Made by a program: the position numbers and the translations under genes | The notes under the pieces: generated by a model | What the model saw: the letters and a program-made list of their open reading frames with translations, nothing else | Databases searched by the model: none | What the model was told of the DNA's origin: nothing | Assembly (NCBI GenBank): GCA_023101885.1 | Contig: JALPQD010000207.1 | Location: forward strand, 2,894,311-2,958,310 | DNA: 64,000 bases | Direction: 5' to 3' | Source of the DNA: Typhlomys cinereus | Taxonomy: Eukaryota; Chordata; Mammalia; Rodentia; Platacanthomyidae | Shown: positions 1 to 11,282 of the stretch, piece after piece | How positions within the stretch are numbered: position 1 is the stretch's first letter | How the letters are laid out: the number at the start of each line of letters is the position of its first letter

Positions 1-440
1 CTCATTTAACAAAGTTCTATCCAAGGAGAAAGAAGAGCTCTGCCAAAGCTAACACTTTCTTGTAGGTTATGTGACTACTAGCCCTAAATCAGTGCATATA
101 ACTTGGAGGAGTAAAGGAATGCAGATTCCCCTTCCCCACGTATGCAAAGGATTTTAGAAAACAATGATGTCATACCGGAATAATTTATTTCTATGATGTC
201 ATCTGTCTGGCCTTCAGCAAGGGTTGACTGGGTTCCAGATGGAAATCACAGTAACAATCTAGACTGATATCATCTGGAACATTCCACTGCTGAGCAAAGC
301 CACATGAGAGTAGATAAAGGATCGATTATTCTTTGTTTGATGGGTAAGTGATCTGTCTACTTGTGCTGTTTTGCATCTCTATTCATGCATATTTGCATAA
401 TTATTTATTTTTCATAGCATGAGAACTTTGATGCGGTTGA
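1..440. other. Unique-looking DNA, no gene seen
   Basis: No repeat or coding pattern is recognised here. Two identical copies of the 10-mer ATGATGTCAT (164-173 and 193-202), which resembles an ATF/CRE-type site, lie 29 bp apart. An octamer-like ATTTGCAT lies near 389. These are motif observations only and do not show a regulatory element. Confidence 0.4.
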
Positions 441-780
441 TTGATTGATAGAAGAAAAATACACTTTTAATGCTTGGGAGGCAGTTTATTGTAGATGCCA
501 ATATGACAATTGAGTCTGGGCATATCTGTGAGGAATTAGTCAATTAAGGTAACACCCTCAGCAAAGCTAGGAAAGATTATTTGGTTGGTGTGGGAGTACC
601 CAGCCAGCAGTGAAATGACTATACCCTAGACAGGTGGATGAGACAGAGAGAGTGAGAAAAGGCTGGTAGGAAATTGGCATGTGGGCATATTGACAAGCAA
701 GAAAGGATGTCCTTCTTTCAAATCTTTGTGTGGAGATCATGTGGCCAATTTCTTCAGATGCTAACATGGTATGAACTCTC
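440..780. repeat. Decayed LTR-like interspersed repeat
   Basis: The segment resembles other members of an abundant family in this window, for example 22765-23180 and 24100-24525. Shared features are a 'ggaattagtcaattaagg'-type block, a 'gtgggagtaccca' block and an 'aggtggatgagac' block. The same repeat type is common in mouse. It looks like a MaLR-type solo LTR, but I could not assign a family name. Boundaries are approximate. Confidence 0.4.
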
Positions 781-839
781 TTTTAATGCTGATATGTATC
801 TGACAATTATAACCTGGACTAAGTCCCTGTAAATTTCAT

Positions 840-1300
840 TAATTTGTTTTTTTGATATCTGAGTAATAACCCCTTGTGTATGTGTATATTTTCATTATCC
901 ATTTGTCAAATATTGGGTATTTAGGTTGAATCCGTGATTTAGCTATTGTGACTAGTGCAGTAACCAGCATGAATGTGCATGTGTCTCTATAATAAGATGA
1001 GGCATTTTGGGGGGATTATTCCAGTAGTGATGTAGCTGGGTCATATACATTTGGGGGATTATTCCCAGTAGTGTTGTAGCTGGGTCACATAGTATTTTGA
1101 AAACCTCCATACTCATCTCCAGGATAGTTGTGCAAGTTTTCATGCCCACCAGCAATGCATGAATGTTCCCTTCTCCCAACATCCTCTCAAGCATTTATTG
1201 TTGTATGTGTTTTGGATTTTAGTCATTTTGACTAATCTCAGAGTGGTTTTGATTTGCATTTCCCTAATGGCTAAGGAGGTGGACCTTCTGTTAAGTTTCA
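840..1300 (-). repeat. Old LINE-1 ORF2 3' portion
   Basis: Read on the minus strand this matches the end of L1 ORF2, including the region around the Cys-rich motif and the block before the stop. On the plus strand the typical antisense phrases are visible ('gctattgtgactagtgcag', 'cccaccagcaatgcatgaat', 'atttgcatttccctaatggc'). The copy has many stops and indels. A near-tandem 50-bp duplication occurs at about 1008-1090 ('ggggattattcc...gtagctgggtca'). The same L1 appears to resume at 2120-2450 after a later insertion. Confidence 0.7.
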
Positions 1301-2112
1301 CTTTCCTCCTAGGAAAAGTTATTATTATCATTATTATTATTAATTTTTATTGTTTTTGCCTAGTTATACAAGTTCAATATGTACCCCCTTGTTCCCCTCC
1401 CCTCCTCTCTCCCCCCTCTGTCCACCACTCTACTCTCCCCCTTCCCACTATTTCCCCCCTCCTCACTCCTTTCCCTTCCCTCCTCTTCTCTTGGCGTTTC
1501 CTGCTTTCTCCCTCCCATCCTCCAAAGCATCTGTTTATGTGGGCGGTGAATGAATTTCCCTCTATGTCATCTACACTAGTGAGGGTTCAGGACTCAGTGG
1601 CATAGCTTGGGGATCCTTCTTGGGCTGCCCACTAGTATGGGAACTCTATTATGTCTGTTAAACTCCTTGCCTTTAAGGATCTTACTGCCTGAAGCCTTCT
1701 TCCCTGTGATCCTTGCTAGACTTTGGGGGGATCATTATCTGTCAACCATTGTGCAGGTCAGGCAAAGTAAAATCATATTATGTCTATAAACTGATAGTTG
1801 CAGCCCTGACTTGTGTGGCGTATCTTGCATATTGTTGATCCTCCCCATCTTTAGGCTCTTACAATCTTTCTGGCCCCTCTTTCACAAGATTCCCTGAGTT
1901 TTAGGATGGGAAGAGATTTGGCTGGTCTAGTTCTGGGGGAACACTGTAGGGTCTTTGGTGTTCTGAATTATGGTTTGTTGTTTTCAGTTTTGCTGTTCCT
2001 GTGCTGCCTTTGGCTTCATCCTGATTGATTGTCCAGGTCATCTCCTAACCAAAGATAAAAGACTTGTTTATAAACAAAAATCTTTATATAAGAAGAGACT
2101 AGAAGTAGGCAG
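1300..2112 (-). repeat. LINE-1 3' end (3' UTR), nested insertion
   Basis: Read on the minus strand this is the 3' UTR of the same L1 family as the full-length copy at 14020-20625. The plus-strand order of landmarks is the tail (TTA repeats, 1318-1345), the C-rich complement of the G-rich tract (1382-1500), then blocks equivalent to 20520-19950 of the full-length copy. It separates two parts of an older L1 in the same orientation, so it is a later 5'-truncated insertion. No clear target-site duplication was found. Confidence 0.65.
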
Positions 2113-2119
2113 AAGACAA

Positions 2120-2450
2120 GTCTCATTTTCTAGTTGGACTGTTTACTTCCTTGGTATGTAATTTTTTGAGTTCTTTGTGTGCACTCTAGAAATTAGTCTT
2201 CTATCAGATGTGAAGATTTTCTGTGGGTTGTCTTTTTGCTTGGTTAGCAATAACTTTAGCTGAACAGACCTTTAATTTCATGAGATCCCACTTGTTCAGT
2301 ATGGTTCTCCTTCCTGTGCAATTCGGGGGTTTCGTTTAGAAAATGTTGGCCTAGGCCAGTCAGTTCTTGGAAATTCCCTACTCTTTCTTCTTGGTTTCTT
2401 TTATAGTCTTTTCAGTGTTCTTATGTGCCTGCATGTTCCCATATCATAGT
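2120..2450 (-). repeat. Old LINE-1 ORF2 fragment (continuation)
   Basis: Antisense L1 ORF2 text is visible: 'agtcttctatcagatgtgaag', 'tgtgggttgtctttttgctt' and 'aatttcatgagatcccacttg' are the reverse of the segment around 'KLKSFCSDKEIVTRAQRQP'. In L1 this lies just upstream of the part seen at 840-1300, which supports one element split by the 1300-2112 insertion. Confidence 0.6.
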
Positions 2451-2980
2451 AAGTACTTTAATGAGTTCATTTACTTTGTCCTGATAGTATGATGATAAAT
2501 ACAAATACTACTACCTCCACGTTATATGGGAAGAACTGGAAGGGTAGAATGTACTGTTGGGAACATTACAGCCACACACATGCATGTTTAGAAGGCAAGA
2601 GATAAGTTCCAGTGAAGCTGCTGGGGTCCCGTGACAGTGTCCCTTGCCATTTGGGGTCTCAGGGGACAGACACAGTGCTGCCCTGGCCAGGTGTCAATTC
2701 TGACATTCCTTTTAGTTGTCTTTCTCTCAATGACATCACTACTTCATAGTTGTGCAAGGCAGACATTATGAAGTCCTGTTCTCTTTCCCACCTCCCTTTT
2801 CCTCTACTGGACAACATTCATTGATTCTCTGTGATAAAGCATTTGAAATTTATCCTTTTAATATAGAAGCTTTTGTAAAGGACAAAGAAAAGTGGGTGAC
2901 ATGTTTACAGTAGGTTTTAAGTTCTAGTTTATTTAAAAGAGGCTTCACACAGAGAAGGAATGAAAAGAACACATATTTCA
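2451..2980. other. Unannotated DNA
   Basis: No gene, RNA or named repeat is recognised. The stretch at 2560-2720 is somewhat GC-richer than its surroundings. Confidence 0.4.
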
Positions 2981-3117
2981 GGCTGCAGAGATAGCGCAGT
3001 AGCTTAAACACCTGTTTGCAAATCTGGCCACCTGAGTTTTAATCCTCAGATGCCCACATGGTGGAAGGAGAGAACCAGCTTCCCAAAGCTGTTCACTGAC
3101 CTTTACTTGTGCCTCAT

Positions 3118-3162
<45 letters not shown>

Positions 3163-3193
3163 ATGCATATGCACATGCCTTCCCATGTGCCTG

Positions 3194-3229
<36 letters not shown>

Positions 3230-3262
3230 CTGTCCAGAAAGTAACAAAATATTTTAAAAAAC
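2981..3262 (+). repeat. tRNA-derived SINE (B2/B3-like) with GT and TC tracts
   Basis: The head 'ggctgcagagatagcgcagt' followed by 'ccacctgagttttaatcct' gives decayed A- and B-box-like motifs, then 'gcccacatggtgg', typical of B2/B3-type SINEs. The tail contains (GT)n at 3121-3160, a mixed GC/AT spacer and (TC)n at 3199-3226. The copy is old, judging by divergence. Confidence 0.6.
3121..3226. repeat. (GT)n and (TC)n microsatellites
   Basis: About 20 GT units are followed by a short spacer and about 14 TC units, within the tail of a SINE. Open frames across it translate to poly Cys-Val, His-Thr or Leu-Ser and are not genes. Confidence 0.95.
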
Positions 3263-4295
3263 ACAGATTTTCCCAAAATCATTTCTTTGCCACCGCAATG
3301 GTGTCGGTACAGGCTGCTGGCCATATGCTATTTCTGTGAGTGTCCTTACTTACAGTAGAAACTCCCCTAGGGCCTTGGCTTCCTGCTGTGGAGATGCCTC
3401 TAATAAATAAGAATTGCAGGGTGAAACTCACTCAGACTCTCAGGTCAGCGCTTCACAGTGCTCTCTCCATTGCTTGTCAGGCTGTCAGCATGCAAAAGGT
3501 CTCCAGAGAATACAGAACCCTGTGCTCGAAATAGTTTCTTCTAATTTTCTCTTCAGACGATGACCTGAGTCAAAATTCATTCTTGCTCAGTCACTGAGAA
3601 GCAATATTTCCGATCTATTTGACATGCCCCTCTACAATACATCAAAGCATACTTTGGTCACACTTTATGAAATTCTTGATAGGTCTTTGTAATGACTTTC
3701 ACCGTAAGCACTCAAATATGGTAATTAACAGTAGTCAGGTCATAGTTTCCATGACTTTAGTTTGTTTTGAAATTTGTCTTCTGAAAAATTTTACTACACA
3801 CCTCAAAATTAAACCACGACTCACGAGTTACAGATGAATTTTTCAAATAATCACTACATTGCAGAGTTTAGGGTAAAATAAATGAGCTAACAGATATGAG
3901 ATCTAATGGCAATATTACTAAGATATGGGTGAAAGTGAATTCATTTCTCTGAGTGGGATGGAATCATAGGAAACCCTTTAGGTCGTTTACATTTTTTTAC
4001 TTACAATCACAGTAAAACCCATGTGTACTCAAACAGGAACATAATTTAATTCATCAATCTGCTTGATATCTGAGGATCTTCTTGGCTCCAGGAATGTATT
4101 ATTTTCTGATGTGTTCTTCCTCATTTCTAGAGTTTATTTTCTCTTTTTTATTATTTCACACTTGTTCACCAAGTACTTTTATCTTATCATAAGCTGTTTA
4201 AGTTTATCTTTTATTTGTGACATAATACACAGACCAAATGACTTAGGAGAACAAGAGGCTTAGTTCAGGTTATACAAATTACTTGTCAGTTACAT
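3263..4295. other. Unannotated AT-rich DNA
   Basis: About 1 kb with no recognisable repeat, gene or RNA. Short frames of up to 76 codons show no family resemblance. Confidence 0.4.
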
Positions 4296-4850
4296 ATTTT
4301 TTGTCTCTGGATAGGAGAGGACCTCAACACCCAGACGGGATGCAGCCTAGTGTAGCAGAAGAATAATGAAATAGACAATAACAGCCAACTAGAATGCAGA
4401 ATACCAGGGTTCTCTGGAGTGTTCACTCCAGAGTCAGACCAAGCTAATCTCTTCCTATTTTATGGCTCAGGGAACCTTGCAGAAGAGGGTGCAGTAAGAT
4501 TGTAAGAGCTAAAGATGGGAAGGCCCACCGCTGAAGAAGATACTCCAATCAAGGCAGAGCTGCTGCATCCAGGAGCTCATTGCAGTGACATTTGTGCTTA
4601 CCCACCTGCACAATGCCTGGCATATCAAAATTCCCCCACAGACTAGCAAGATCTCAGGAGAAATAATTTCAAGCAGCAGGAACCTTAGGGGCTAGGGTTG
4701 GGCAGGTGAAGGGGAGTGCCCCTGTTAGTGGGTCTGCCCAAGGAAAGGCCACTTGGTCTGCCACAGAGGCCTGAGCCCTCAGATAATCCAGAGGGACTAT
4801 GCTTGTAAATCTCGGAAAATAAAACAAAAAAAGACACTGAAGAACACCAA
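4296..4850 (+). repeat. LINE-1 3' UTR fragment
   Basis: Blocks align by eye with the 3' UTR of the full-length L1 at 19970-20250: 'tctctgga', 'caacaccca.acgggatgcag', 'ccaagctaatctcttcc', 'ggctcagggaacctt.cagaagagggtg' and 'gtaagattgtaagagc'. It is diverged and older than the 14-kb copy. The G-rich polypurine block that ends this 3' UTR may be the origin of the expanded tract at 5068-5546. Confidence 0.6.
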
Positions 4851-5067
4851 AAATCATTCCCAAGTTCAGATACAGAAGTCAAAGAAAGATGGGAGACAGA
4901 TTTTAAGAGCTGCCACTAAGACAGGGAGAGATTGATTCCCAGGTTAATGTTTCCAATGGCATTGACAGGAATCACAATATTTGCTGTTGTCAGAATGGGT
5001 AAAAAGGGAATGCAGAGTTGACAAGGAAAGAGGTCACATACTTTCTAAAAGCAGTTAGAGGTTTGCT

Positions 5068-5546
5068 GGAAAAGGGGAGAGAAAGAGGAGGAAGAAGAGA
5101 AGGGAAGGGAGGGAAAAGGGAGGGAGGAGGGGAGGGGAGGATAGGGGAAGAGGAAGGAGAAGGAAGGGGGTAGGGGAGGGGAAAAAAGGGAGGAGGGGAG
5201 GGGAAGGAAAGGGAGAGAGGAGAGTGGAAAGGGAGGGAGAGAGAAGGGGGGGAGGTAGGCATGGGGAGGAGAGGGGAAGGGGAGAAAAGGGGAGGGGGAG
5301 GAGAGGGGAAAAGAAAAAATGGGATGGAAGGGGAGGAGAGAGGAAGGGGAGAGGGAGGAGAGAGGAGGGGAGGGAAGAGGGGGGAGGCGAGGAAGGGACG
5401 AGGAGGGGAGGGAAGGAGGAGAGAGGGGGGGAGGAAGGGAGGGGAGGGAGGGCGCCAGGGAGGGGGGGGGGAAAGAAAGGGAGGGGGGGGAGAGACAATG
5501 ACGGTAGGGGGAGGGAGGTTTGGGAGGGGCGGGAGGGAGGGAGAGT
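5068..5546 (+). repeat. Long polypurine (GGA/GGGA-rich) tract
   Basis: Nearly 480 bp are almost entirely A and G on the plus strand, with only scattered pyrimidines. The first 74 bases (5068-5141) are pure purine. The units are irregular (GGGA, GGAGG, GAAGG). Open frames give Arg/Gly/Glu-rich or Pro/Ser-rich products and are artefacts. Such tracts can form triplex (H-DNA) or G-quadruplex structures. That is known of the sequence class, not shown here. Confidence 0.95.
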
Positions 5547-6450
5547 CGGGCCTAACAGCTAAAGCTAAGTTGGTTTCATTGTCCTGGGCAGGAAGGAGAG
5601 CCCCCCTCTTGTCAGTGGGATGGGTGGTTTCCTTACTCTGCCAGAGCAGGGAGGAGGGAGCCTTAGTCTGCAGAGCGGGGCAGAGGTAATGCCAAGAGCC
5701 TGGCAGTGTGCACTGTGGTGCTATAATTCCTGCTGGGATCTTGAGCTAGAACTGCCACTGGGATCTTCGAATCCTGGGAAGCCTGTGATGCTGCAGGTCT
5801 GTAGATCTCTGATGATGAAGGTCCCTGTTCATCAAGGTGAACGGATTCCACTTGTGCCTGGGAGCAAGCAAGGAACTGGATCAGCAGACAGGGCTCTGCT
5901 TGTGTTAACTTCGTGTTCTGAGCCGCAGTCATCGCTGGAATACAGCACGTGCATTTATTTAAACTTGATCCCTGAATGCCCTTTTCTGTGCTTCACATGT
6001 GCTGTATCCAGATGCCCTTTCTCCTTCAAGGCCTTTGCTGCTTTTCTGTTTCACTGCTGTTGTTTCCCCCACAAACTCTTCAGATCTGATTTTGCTACTT
6101 GCCTGTTTGACCATCATCTCACAGTCCATTTCTGGGCTCTAGGAGACCTGTGAAGTTCCTTGAAATTTAGTAGAATTAAGCGACGTTTTGCATTTTCCTG
6201 AGTCTTTGCTGTGTTTCTTAATAAAACAAAAACATGTCTTTCTTTTCAATATCAGTTTGCATTCCTAGGGTTTTCTGCAGCTGCTGTCACAGATCCTTTT
6301 CAGCCACCTGAAGCAAGTGAGAGAGCTTAGGTGCTGCTGGGCTCAAGAATTTTTTTTTTGTCCTTCCTGGGGATAAAAATTTTAATTTTGTGAGGTCATT
6401 TTCTCTCAGGTAAAAATGATGAGGCAGATCCAAGGAATTAAAGAGACACA
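5547..6450. other. Unannotated, moderately GC-rich DNA with a 177-codon frame
   Basis: A plus-strand frame runs from 5620 to 6153 (177 codons) with no stop. It is the longest frame here that is neither L1 nor simple sequence. The product is Cys- and Leu-rich with no domain I recognise, and the upstream part is purine-biased. No Kozak-type start, splice signals or paralogue are evident, so I treat it as a chance frame. Confidence 0.35.
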
Positions 6451-6513
6451 TATGGAAAATCTAAATAAAACATTTATTCAAAGCATCCACCAAAGATAAC
6501 ATCCTGTACTACA

Positions 6514-6578
6514 TACACACACACACACACAAACAAACACACACACGCACACACACACACACACATGCACACACACAC

Positions 6579-6624
<46 letters not shown>
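6514..6624. repeat. (AC)n microsatellite with interruptions
   Basis: About 110 bp of AC dinucleotides with AAAC, GC and TG interruptions. It is low complexity and non-coding. Confidence 0.97.
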
Positions 6625-6626
<2 letters not shown>

Positions 6627-6869
6627 CTGTAAAGCAGAGCGGATGTGTCCCCAGAGGCCAATGTGACAAAGGTCTAGTACTGGCTTAATGCTATTTAGGA
6701 TGGTGAAACTTTTAATTCATAATTAATTTTTGTCATGCTCTCACTCTAAGACAGAGTTGCTGAAACTGTTACAGGGTGGTACTTAAGGTGGGGAGCATCT
6801 GAGAGAGAGAAGGGGCTTACTACACACAAGCACCCGGATTTTATCCCAAGGAAAGCAAAACGATATTTT

Positions 6870-7115
6870 TTATTTAAAAAAATGAGAACAGTAAGAAAGC
6901 TCAGCATTTAATATGTCTGCTTGAAAACTTGGAGACTGGAGCTTAATCCCTGGAAAGAGGATTTCCATATGGTAAGAAGAGAGAACTGAGATTAAAACAA
7001 ACAAAAAAAAAAGCTGTTCTATGACTTCCGCCAATGAACCATAGCATGTACCTTTTCTCTTTCTCTATCATAAATAAATAGATAAATAAATAAAATATTT
7101 ATGTAAATAAATAAA
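6870..7115 (+). repeat. Decayed tRNA-derived SINE with (AAAT)n tail
   Basis: The segments 'gtaagaaagctcagcatttaa', 'ggagcttaatccctgg' and 'ccatatggtaagaagagagaac' follow the A box, B box and body pattern of the B2/B3-like SINEs elsewhere in the window. The tail is AAAT-rich (7072-7115). It is strongly diverged. Confidence 0.45.
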
Positions 7116-7189
7116 ACAAAAGAGATGATACCTAGTGGAAAATTTTTAGCTTTACCCTGGGAAAAACCACTGAAGAGTTGATAGGACCA

Positions 7190-7415
7190 CAGCCCCTCCC
7201 ACTTTCCCGTCTGTCAGTGTTGGTCATAAGCACACAGCCCTGATCCAGCATGCACACTGCACTTCTTTCATAGTGCACTGGTGGTGCGCAGGCCCAAGAT
7301 CACAGGGTCCATCTGTCTTGAACTGAAAATTCCACAACTGTGAACTCAAATAAACTTTTATCTTTTATGTTGATTTATCTCAGGTAGTCATTACAGCAAT
7401 GGAAACTGACATGCT
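7190..7415. repeat. Possible LTR-like repeat end
   Basis: The blocks 'aactgtgaactcaaataaac' and 'gtcattacagcaatggaaactgac' match the ends of an abundant rodent repeat also seen near 23090-23165 and 53985-54062. Only this part of the element is recognisable. Confidence 0.4.
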
Positions 7416-7433
7416 CACATGTGTTTTCGTACA

Positions 7434-7496
7434 CACACATATAAGCACATACATACATACATACACACAGATTCACACACACACACACATACACTC
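7434..7496. repeat. (AC)n/(ATAC)n microsatellite
   Basis: Short interrupted AC and ATAC units. Low complexity. Confidence 0.85.
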
Positions 7497-7499
7497 ACT

Positions 7500-8345
7500 T
7501 GTTCCTTAGGACTTGTTACTACCTATTCCAAGTGCAAAAGCCACTCATGTTTTGTGCAGCTTTTAAACTTTTAGGCTAATTGTCTTCGTTTTCTAATAAG
7601 TAAATTGGCTAATAAATTTGGTTCTCCAACTTGCTTTGTGCAAATTCATTTGAATAATAAACGGTGAATCATAATGGATTCAGACAGGTCCTTTTATTTT
7701 TAGAACAATTACCTAAGTTCTTCTGTTTAATGACTGTAAGGTGTGATGGCTACCCACAGGGATCGCTTACCCACCATCCAGTGGAAGAGACAAGATTAAT
7801 TGCCATACTGTGAGCTAAAGAAACACCACATCACAAGAACTTCTAAAATGTAATTCCACGGACAATAGCTTTAAATGCACAGAACTAACACAAAGAATTA
7901 AGTGGATCCAAGTTCACTCGGCAAGCTAATTCGGCACGTCACTAGTCTGGACAGATTCTGGTGGTGGCAAAAGGCTGTGGTGGAGGACGGGAGTTCACAC
8001 ATGGACCATGCACAGACAAGGGAGGCACAGGTGAAATATTAAGTACAATAATGAATACTAGTCAGAGTCCATTTATTTGTGTGGGATGAGGATCTAACGC
8101 TGTGGTATCTAACTAGATCACCTTGGAGCAACTGATGTTGGGTAGTTGGGACGTGAAGGGCCTGAACTGGAAGAAACCTGAGCACAAAGATAGAGGAACT
8201 AAGGATGAGAGGGAACAGGAAGATGTTAAAGTTCGTGAACAAAATGAAATGCCATGGTAGGAATGTTTTCAGAAAGAATTATTACTGATAATACAAAATT
8301 TCAGTAGCATATGAAATAAATTAGAATTTGGATATAGCATCACCT
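7500..8345. other. Unannotated DNA
   Basis: No gene or RNA is seen. No repeat family could be assigned. Confidence 0.4.
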
Positions 8346-8364
8346 GTTCATAAATATATTGTTT

Positions 8365-8740
8365 TGTGGACCTGGAAAACAGTTCAAAGTGCAACACACT
8401 TGTTGCACAAGCAGGAAGACTCAAGTTTGAAACCCTAGAATCCACATAAAAATCTTGGTACGGCAGCAATGTAATTCCAGGACTAGAAGGCAGAAAGGGA
8501 GAGAAAGAGACAGACAGAGACAGAGACAGAGACAGAGAGACAAAGAAAAGATCCCAGGGCCTCCCTGGCTAGCCATTCTAGCCAGTCAGTGGCCTCCAGA
8601 ATTAGTGAGAGACACCACCCCATCTCAGAAAGCAAGGTAGAGAGTGATGGGGAAGATACTCAGCACCGACCTCTGGTTTCCATATGTACAGAAATACACA
8701 TCTACATATACACAGGCTTACACTATACCCATGTGTGTCC
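8365..8740 (+). repeat. tRNA-derived SINE (B3-like) with (GACA)n tract
   Basis: The text 'acctggaaaacagttcaaagtgcaacac', 'actcaagtttgaaaccctagaatcc' and 'ggcagcaatgtaattcca' follows the B3 layout (tRNA-like head, then a body ending in 'gtaattccag'). An internal GACAGA/GAGACA-rich stretch (8500-8550) and a terminal AC-rich stretch (8690-8740) are low complexity. Confidence 0.5.
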
Positions 8741-9179
8741 GCACATGCAAACGCAGTTATTATTTCAATGTACATCATGAAATTCTTGATGAAGAAATGG
8801 ACTGTATTTTGATTTTCCTTTCCTATCACGATAGAAAAAGGCCTACCCAGCCGCATTAATTAAAAGTTTCTTATTTAAAAACAAATGGACAAGATTAAGA
8901 TTCTTTTTATATGTAGAACAATTTCTAGTTTCCAAATACTCTCTGGAAGGGTAGAAATTGTGGTATATTTAGGACCCAAAGAAAATCTGGACCCTCCACT
9001 ATTTAAGAAGTCAAAATTTAAAAATGAAATGTACACAAAATACTGAAGGCATAATAGGGTTCTCAGAGGAGCAGAACTAATAATAATGTGTGTGTATAAT
9101 TTACTAATTTAATATTTTTATTAAATTACCTTACAAATAAAAACAGTGTCCTCCAAAGCAGTCACTGTAGCTGCTCAGT

Positions 9180-9695
9180 TCTTCATTTCTTGAGGCGAAT
9201 GTCCCATATGACCCATCGAAGGGTGCAGAGCCTCAATCTTGCTGGAAAACCAAAGAAACTGGACTTGGAAGTAGTTGATGAGCAGCAGTCGGGTGGAAGA
9301 TGCCCAGCTCTGGCATCAAGGAGGGGCAGCAACAAGGCCCAAGAGGCCAGGCTCCAAAGGCAGCGATGAGCATCAGCAAGGCCCAGGAGACTAAGAACTG
9401 ATGTCAGCGAAGAACAGAGGCAGCAGCAACAAAGAAGGTAAGGACACACGGCAATGGACTCACACAGCAAGTCCAAGCTGGGCCAGGAAAGAGCAAACCC
9501 TGCCCTCTTGCCCTTCCTTTTAGTTGGTCCGCCACTGGAAAGCACCACCCACAATGGGCTGGGTTTTTCAGATCAATTAAACAATCACCTGCCCTGCGTG
9601 CTTGCTCGAGGGCTTGTGCTAAGCATCCGCTCATCACAGCTGCTCCCCAAACAGCCTGAAATTTTAACTTGACATCTGAATCTTATCATTACAGA
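9180..9695. repeat. LTR-like interspersed repeat
   Basis: The block 'agcaccacccacaatgggctgg', followed by 'cagatcaattaaacaatcacctgccc' and 'aacttgacatctgaatcttatcatta', is diagnostic of the same family as 12785-13250, 38345-38735 and 50805-51225. That family is also common in mouse. Its 9290-9460 part is rich in 'cagcaa/ggcccaag' units. Family name not assigned. Confidence 0.55.
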
Positions 9696-11136
9696 GGTGT
9701 TTAGCTAGATGGCAATGAAGTCGTTGTGGGTTGGTTGCAATTCTTCACTCTCCTTCCTGGTGTCATTAATATACAAAGGGGTGCACAGTCATTCTCTCTG
9801 GGTGAAGATGTAGTGGTATGAGATAAATCTCCATAAGAATTCTCTGCAATGTCCTTATGTTTGTGTCTTTAAAGTTAAGCTTAAAAAATAAATAGTCACA
9901 CAGAAACAAGGCAAGAAAAGACAAAAACTGAAAAATATTTTAAAAACCAAAAATAATGTTCTTGCATAAGTTTAACACTATACCATCATAATATTTTGAA
10001 AATAAAAAGTGATGGTATAGTTAAGCCAGGACATATATGTAAGTCAAAAGTGTGTGTGTGTGTGTTAACCAATATAACCACTATAATTTTATTTTTATAT
10101 TAGAGCTACTTTAATTAGAATAACTATAATTCCTAGTTACTTAATATCCTGACTCTAAATTGCTAGGAACCAGAATGCATACAAAATGATTTTGGGGTTC
10201 TTAATCATTGTGCATTATTCAAACTGAAATGTTAATCAATTAATAAATATTTAATTACATCACACTTGACTTAAATTATTATCATAGATGTAGCGTGCAA
10301 GCAATTAGACTGAATTTAAATTCCATTATCACTGAAACTGAAGCAGTTGTCATACATTCCAGAGCAATGAATAACCAACTCTGCAATTAAAATATTTATG
10401 TTAAGAAGTTTTAGTTCTCTCCATAAAAGTTAGGTGATAAGCATACTTATTTTAAGATTTTCCCACTGGTGTATATAACATTGCTCAGTGAATTTTTTAT
10501 TTTTCATTTTTTTTTGCATGTACCTGTAGCTTTGGAATCAGAGCAACATTGATCGGGCTAATGGCTGTGGCTTCCTGATACTGTGCCCTCTCATAGATGA
10601 GGTAACAAAAGACCCAGCAGAGGTCAACAAGTGCTAGTCATAGTGGAACACACAGCACCAAGCCCTGGCTATGTGCTTCCTGATTCGGATTCTGTCTTCC
10701 TCCCTGAAAATGAGTCTTGAAAGAATGCTATCTACTGGTAAGTCATATTATTTTGGTATTTCTGCTTTAGAAAAAGGATCTGGCAAGCTGAGATACACTT
10801 CTGACTTACATCTTGTCCTTATTTTTTCACTTGGAAAGAAAAATGAAAACAATCTCTTACACACAATTGTGAAGATAAATAATGAGATATATAGATTGTT
10901 ATGTGTGCGTATTTTATGAAAATACTATTAAAATTATCCCACCAAGTTTGTGGATCATTAGAATATAGGCCTGGAAGTCATGGAAGCAAGATTGAACTGA
11001 AGTTTGCTACTGGCGAGAACTGAGAAAGGTTTCTCAACTGTCCTGAACGTACTGGATCTCAGTGTTGACTTGCAAAAGCAGGCACCTCACTAGCATTCAA
11101 TGAGGATTTCTCCTTTAATTGGTGAAAAGTAACCTC
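9696..11136. other. Unannotated AT-rich DNA
   Basis: About 1.4 kb of AT-rich sequence. A short (GT)n lies at 10050-10064. An 82-codon frame at 10671-10919 shows no recognisable similarity. No other feature is seen. Confidence 0.4.
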
Positions 11137-11245
11137 TTTAACTAGGCATGGCCCTTCATGTTTGCACTCCTAGCGCTTAGGAGTAAATAGGAAGATCATG
11201 AGTTCGAGGCCAACTTCTTTGTAAAATAAACTCCTGTCTAAAAAA
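11137..11245 (+). repeat. B1 SINE (7SL-derived)
   Basis: Diverged B1 with 'aggcatggcccttcatgttt', 'ctcctagcgcttaggag' and the B box 'gagttcgaggccaac', ending in 'ctcctgtctaaaaaaac'. The A-rich tail directly abuts the target site of the next SINE. Confidence 0.8.
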
Positions 11246-11282
11246 ACAACCAAACAAATGAAATAAACTTTCAATTTTTTAA

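Noticed and set aside
1159..1605. 148-codon plus-strand frame
   Set aside because: Antisense of two L1 pieces and the pyrimidine-rich complement of the L1 G-tract.
3121..3160. CRISPR-like or satellite array
   Set aside because: Simple GT dinucleotides without spacers. The DNA is clearly mammalian.
5055..5689. Several long frames (112-147 codons), Pro/Ser-rich or Arg/Gly/Glu-rich
   Set aside because: Translations of the polypurine tract on both strands. No stops arise because of composition.
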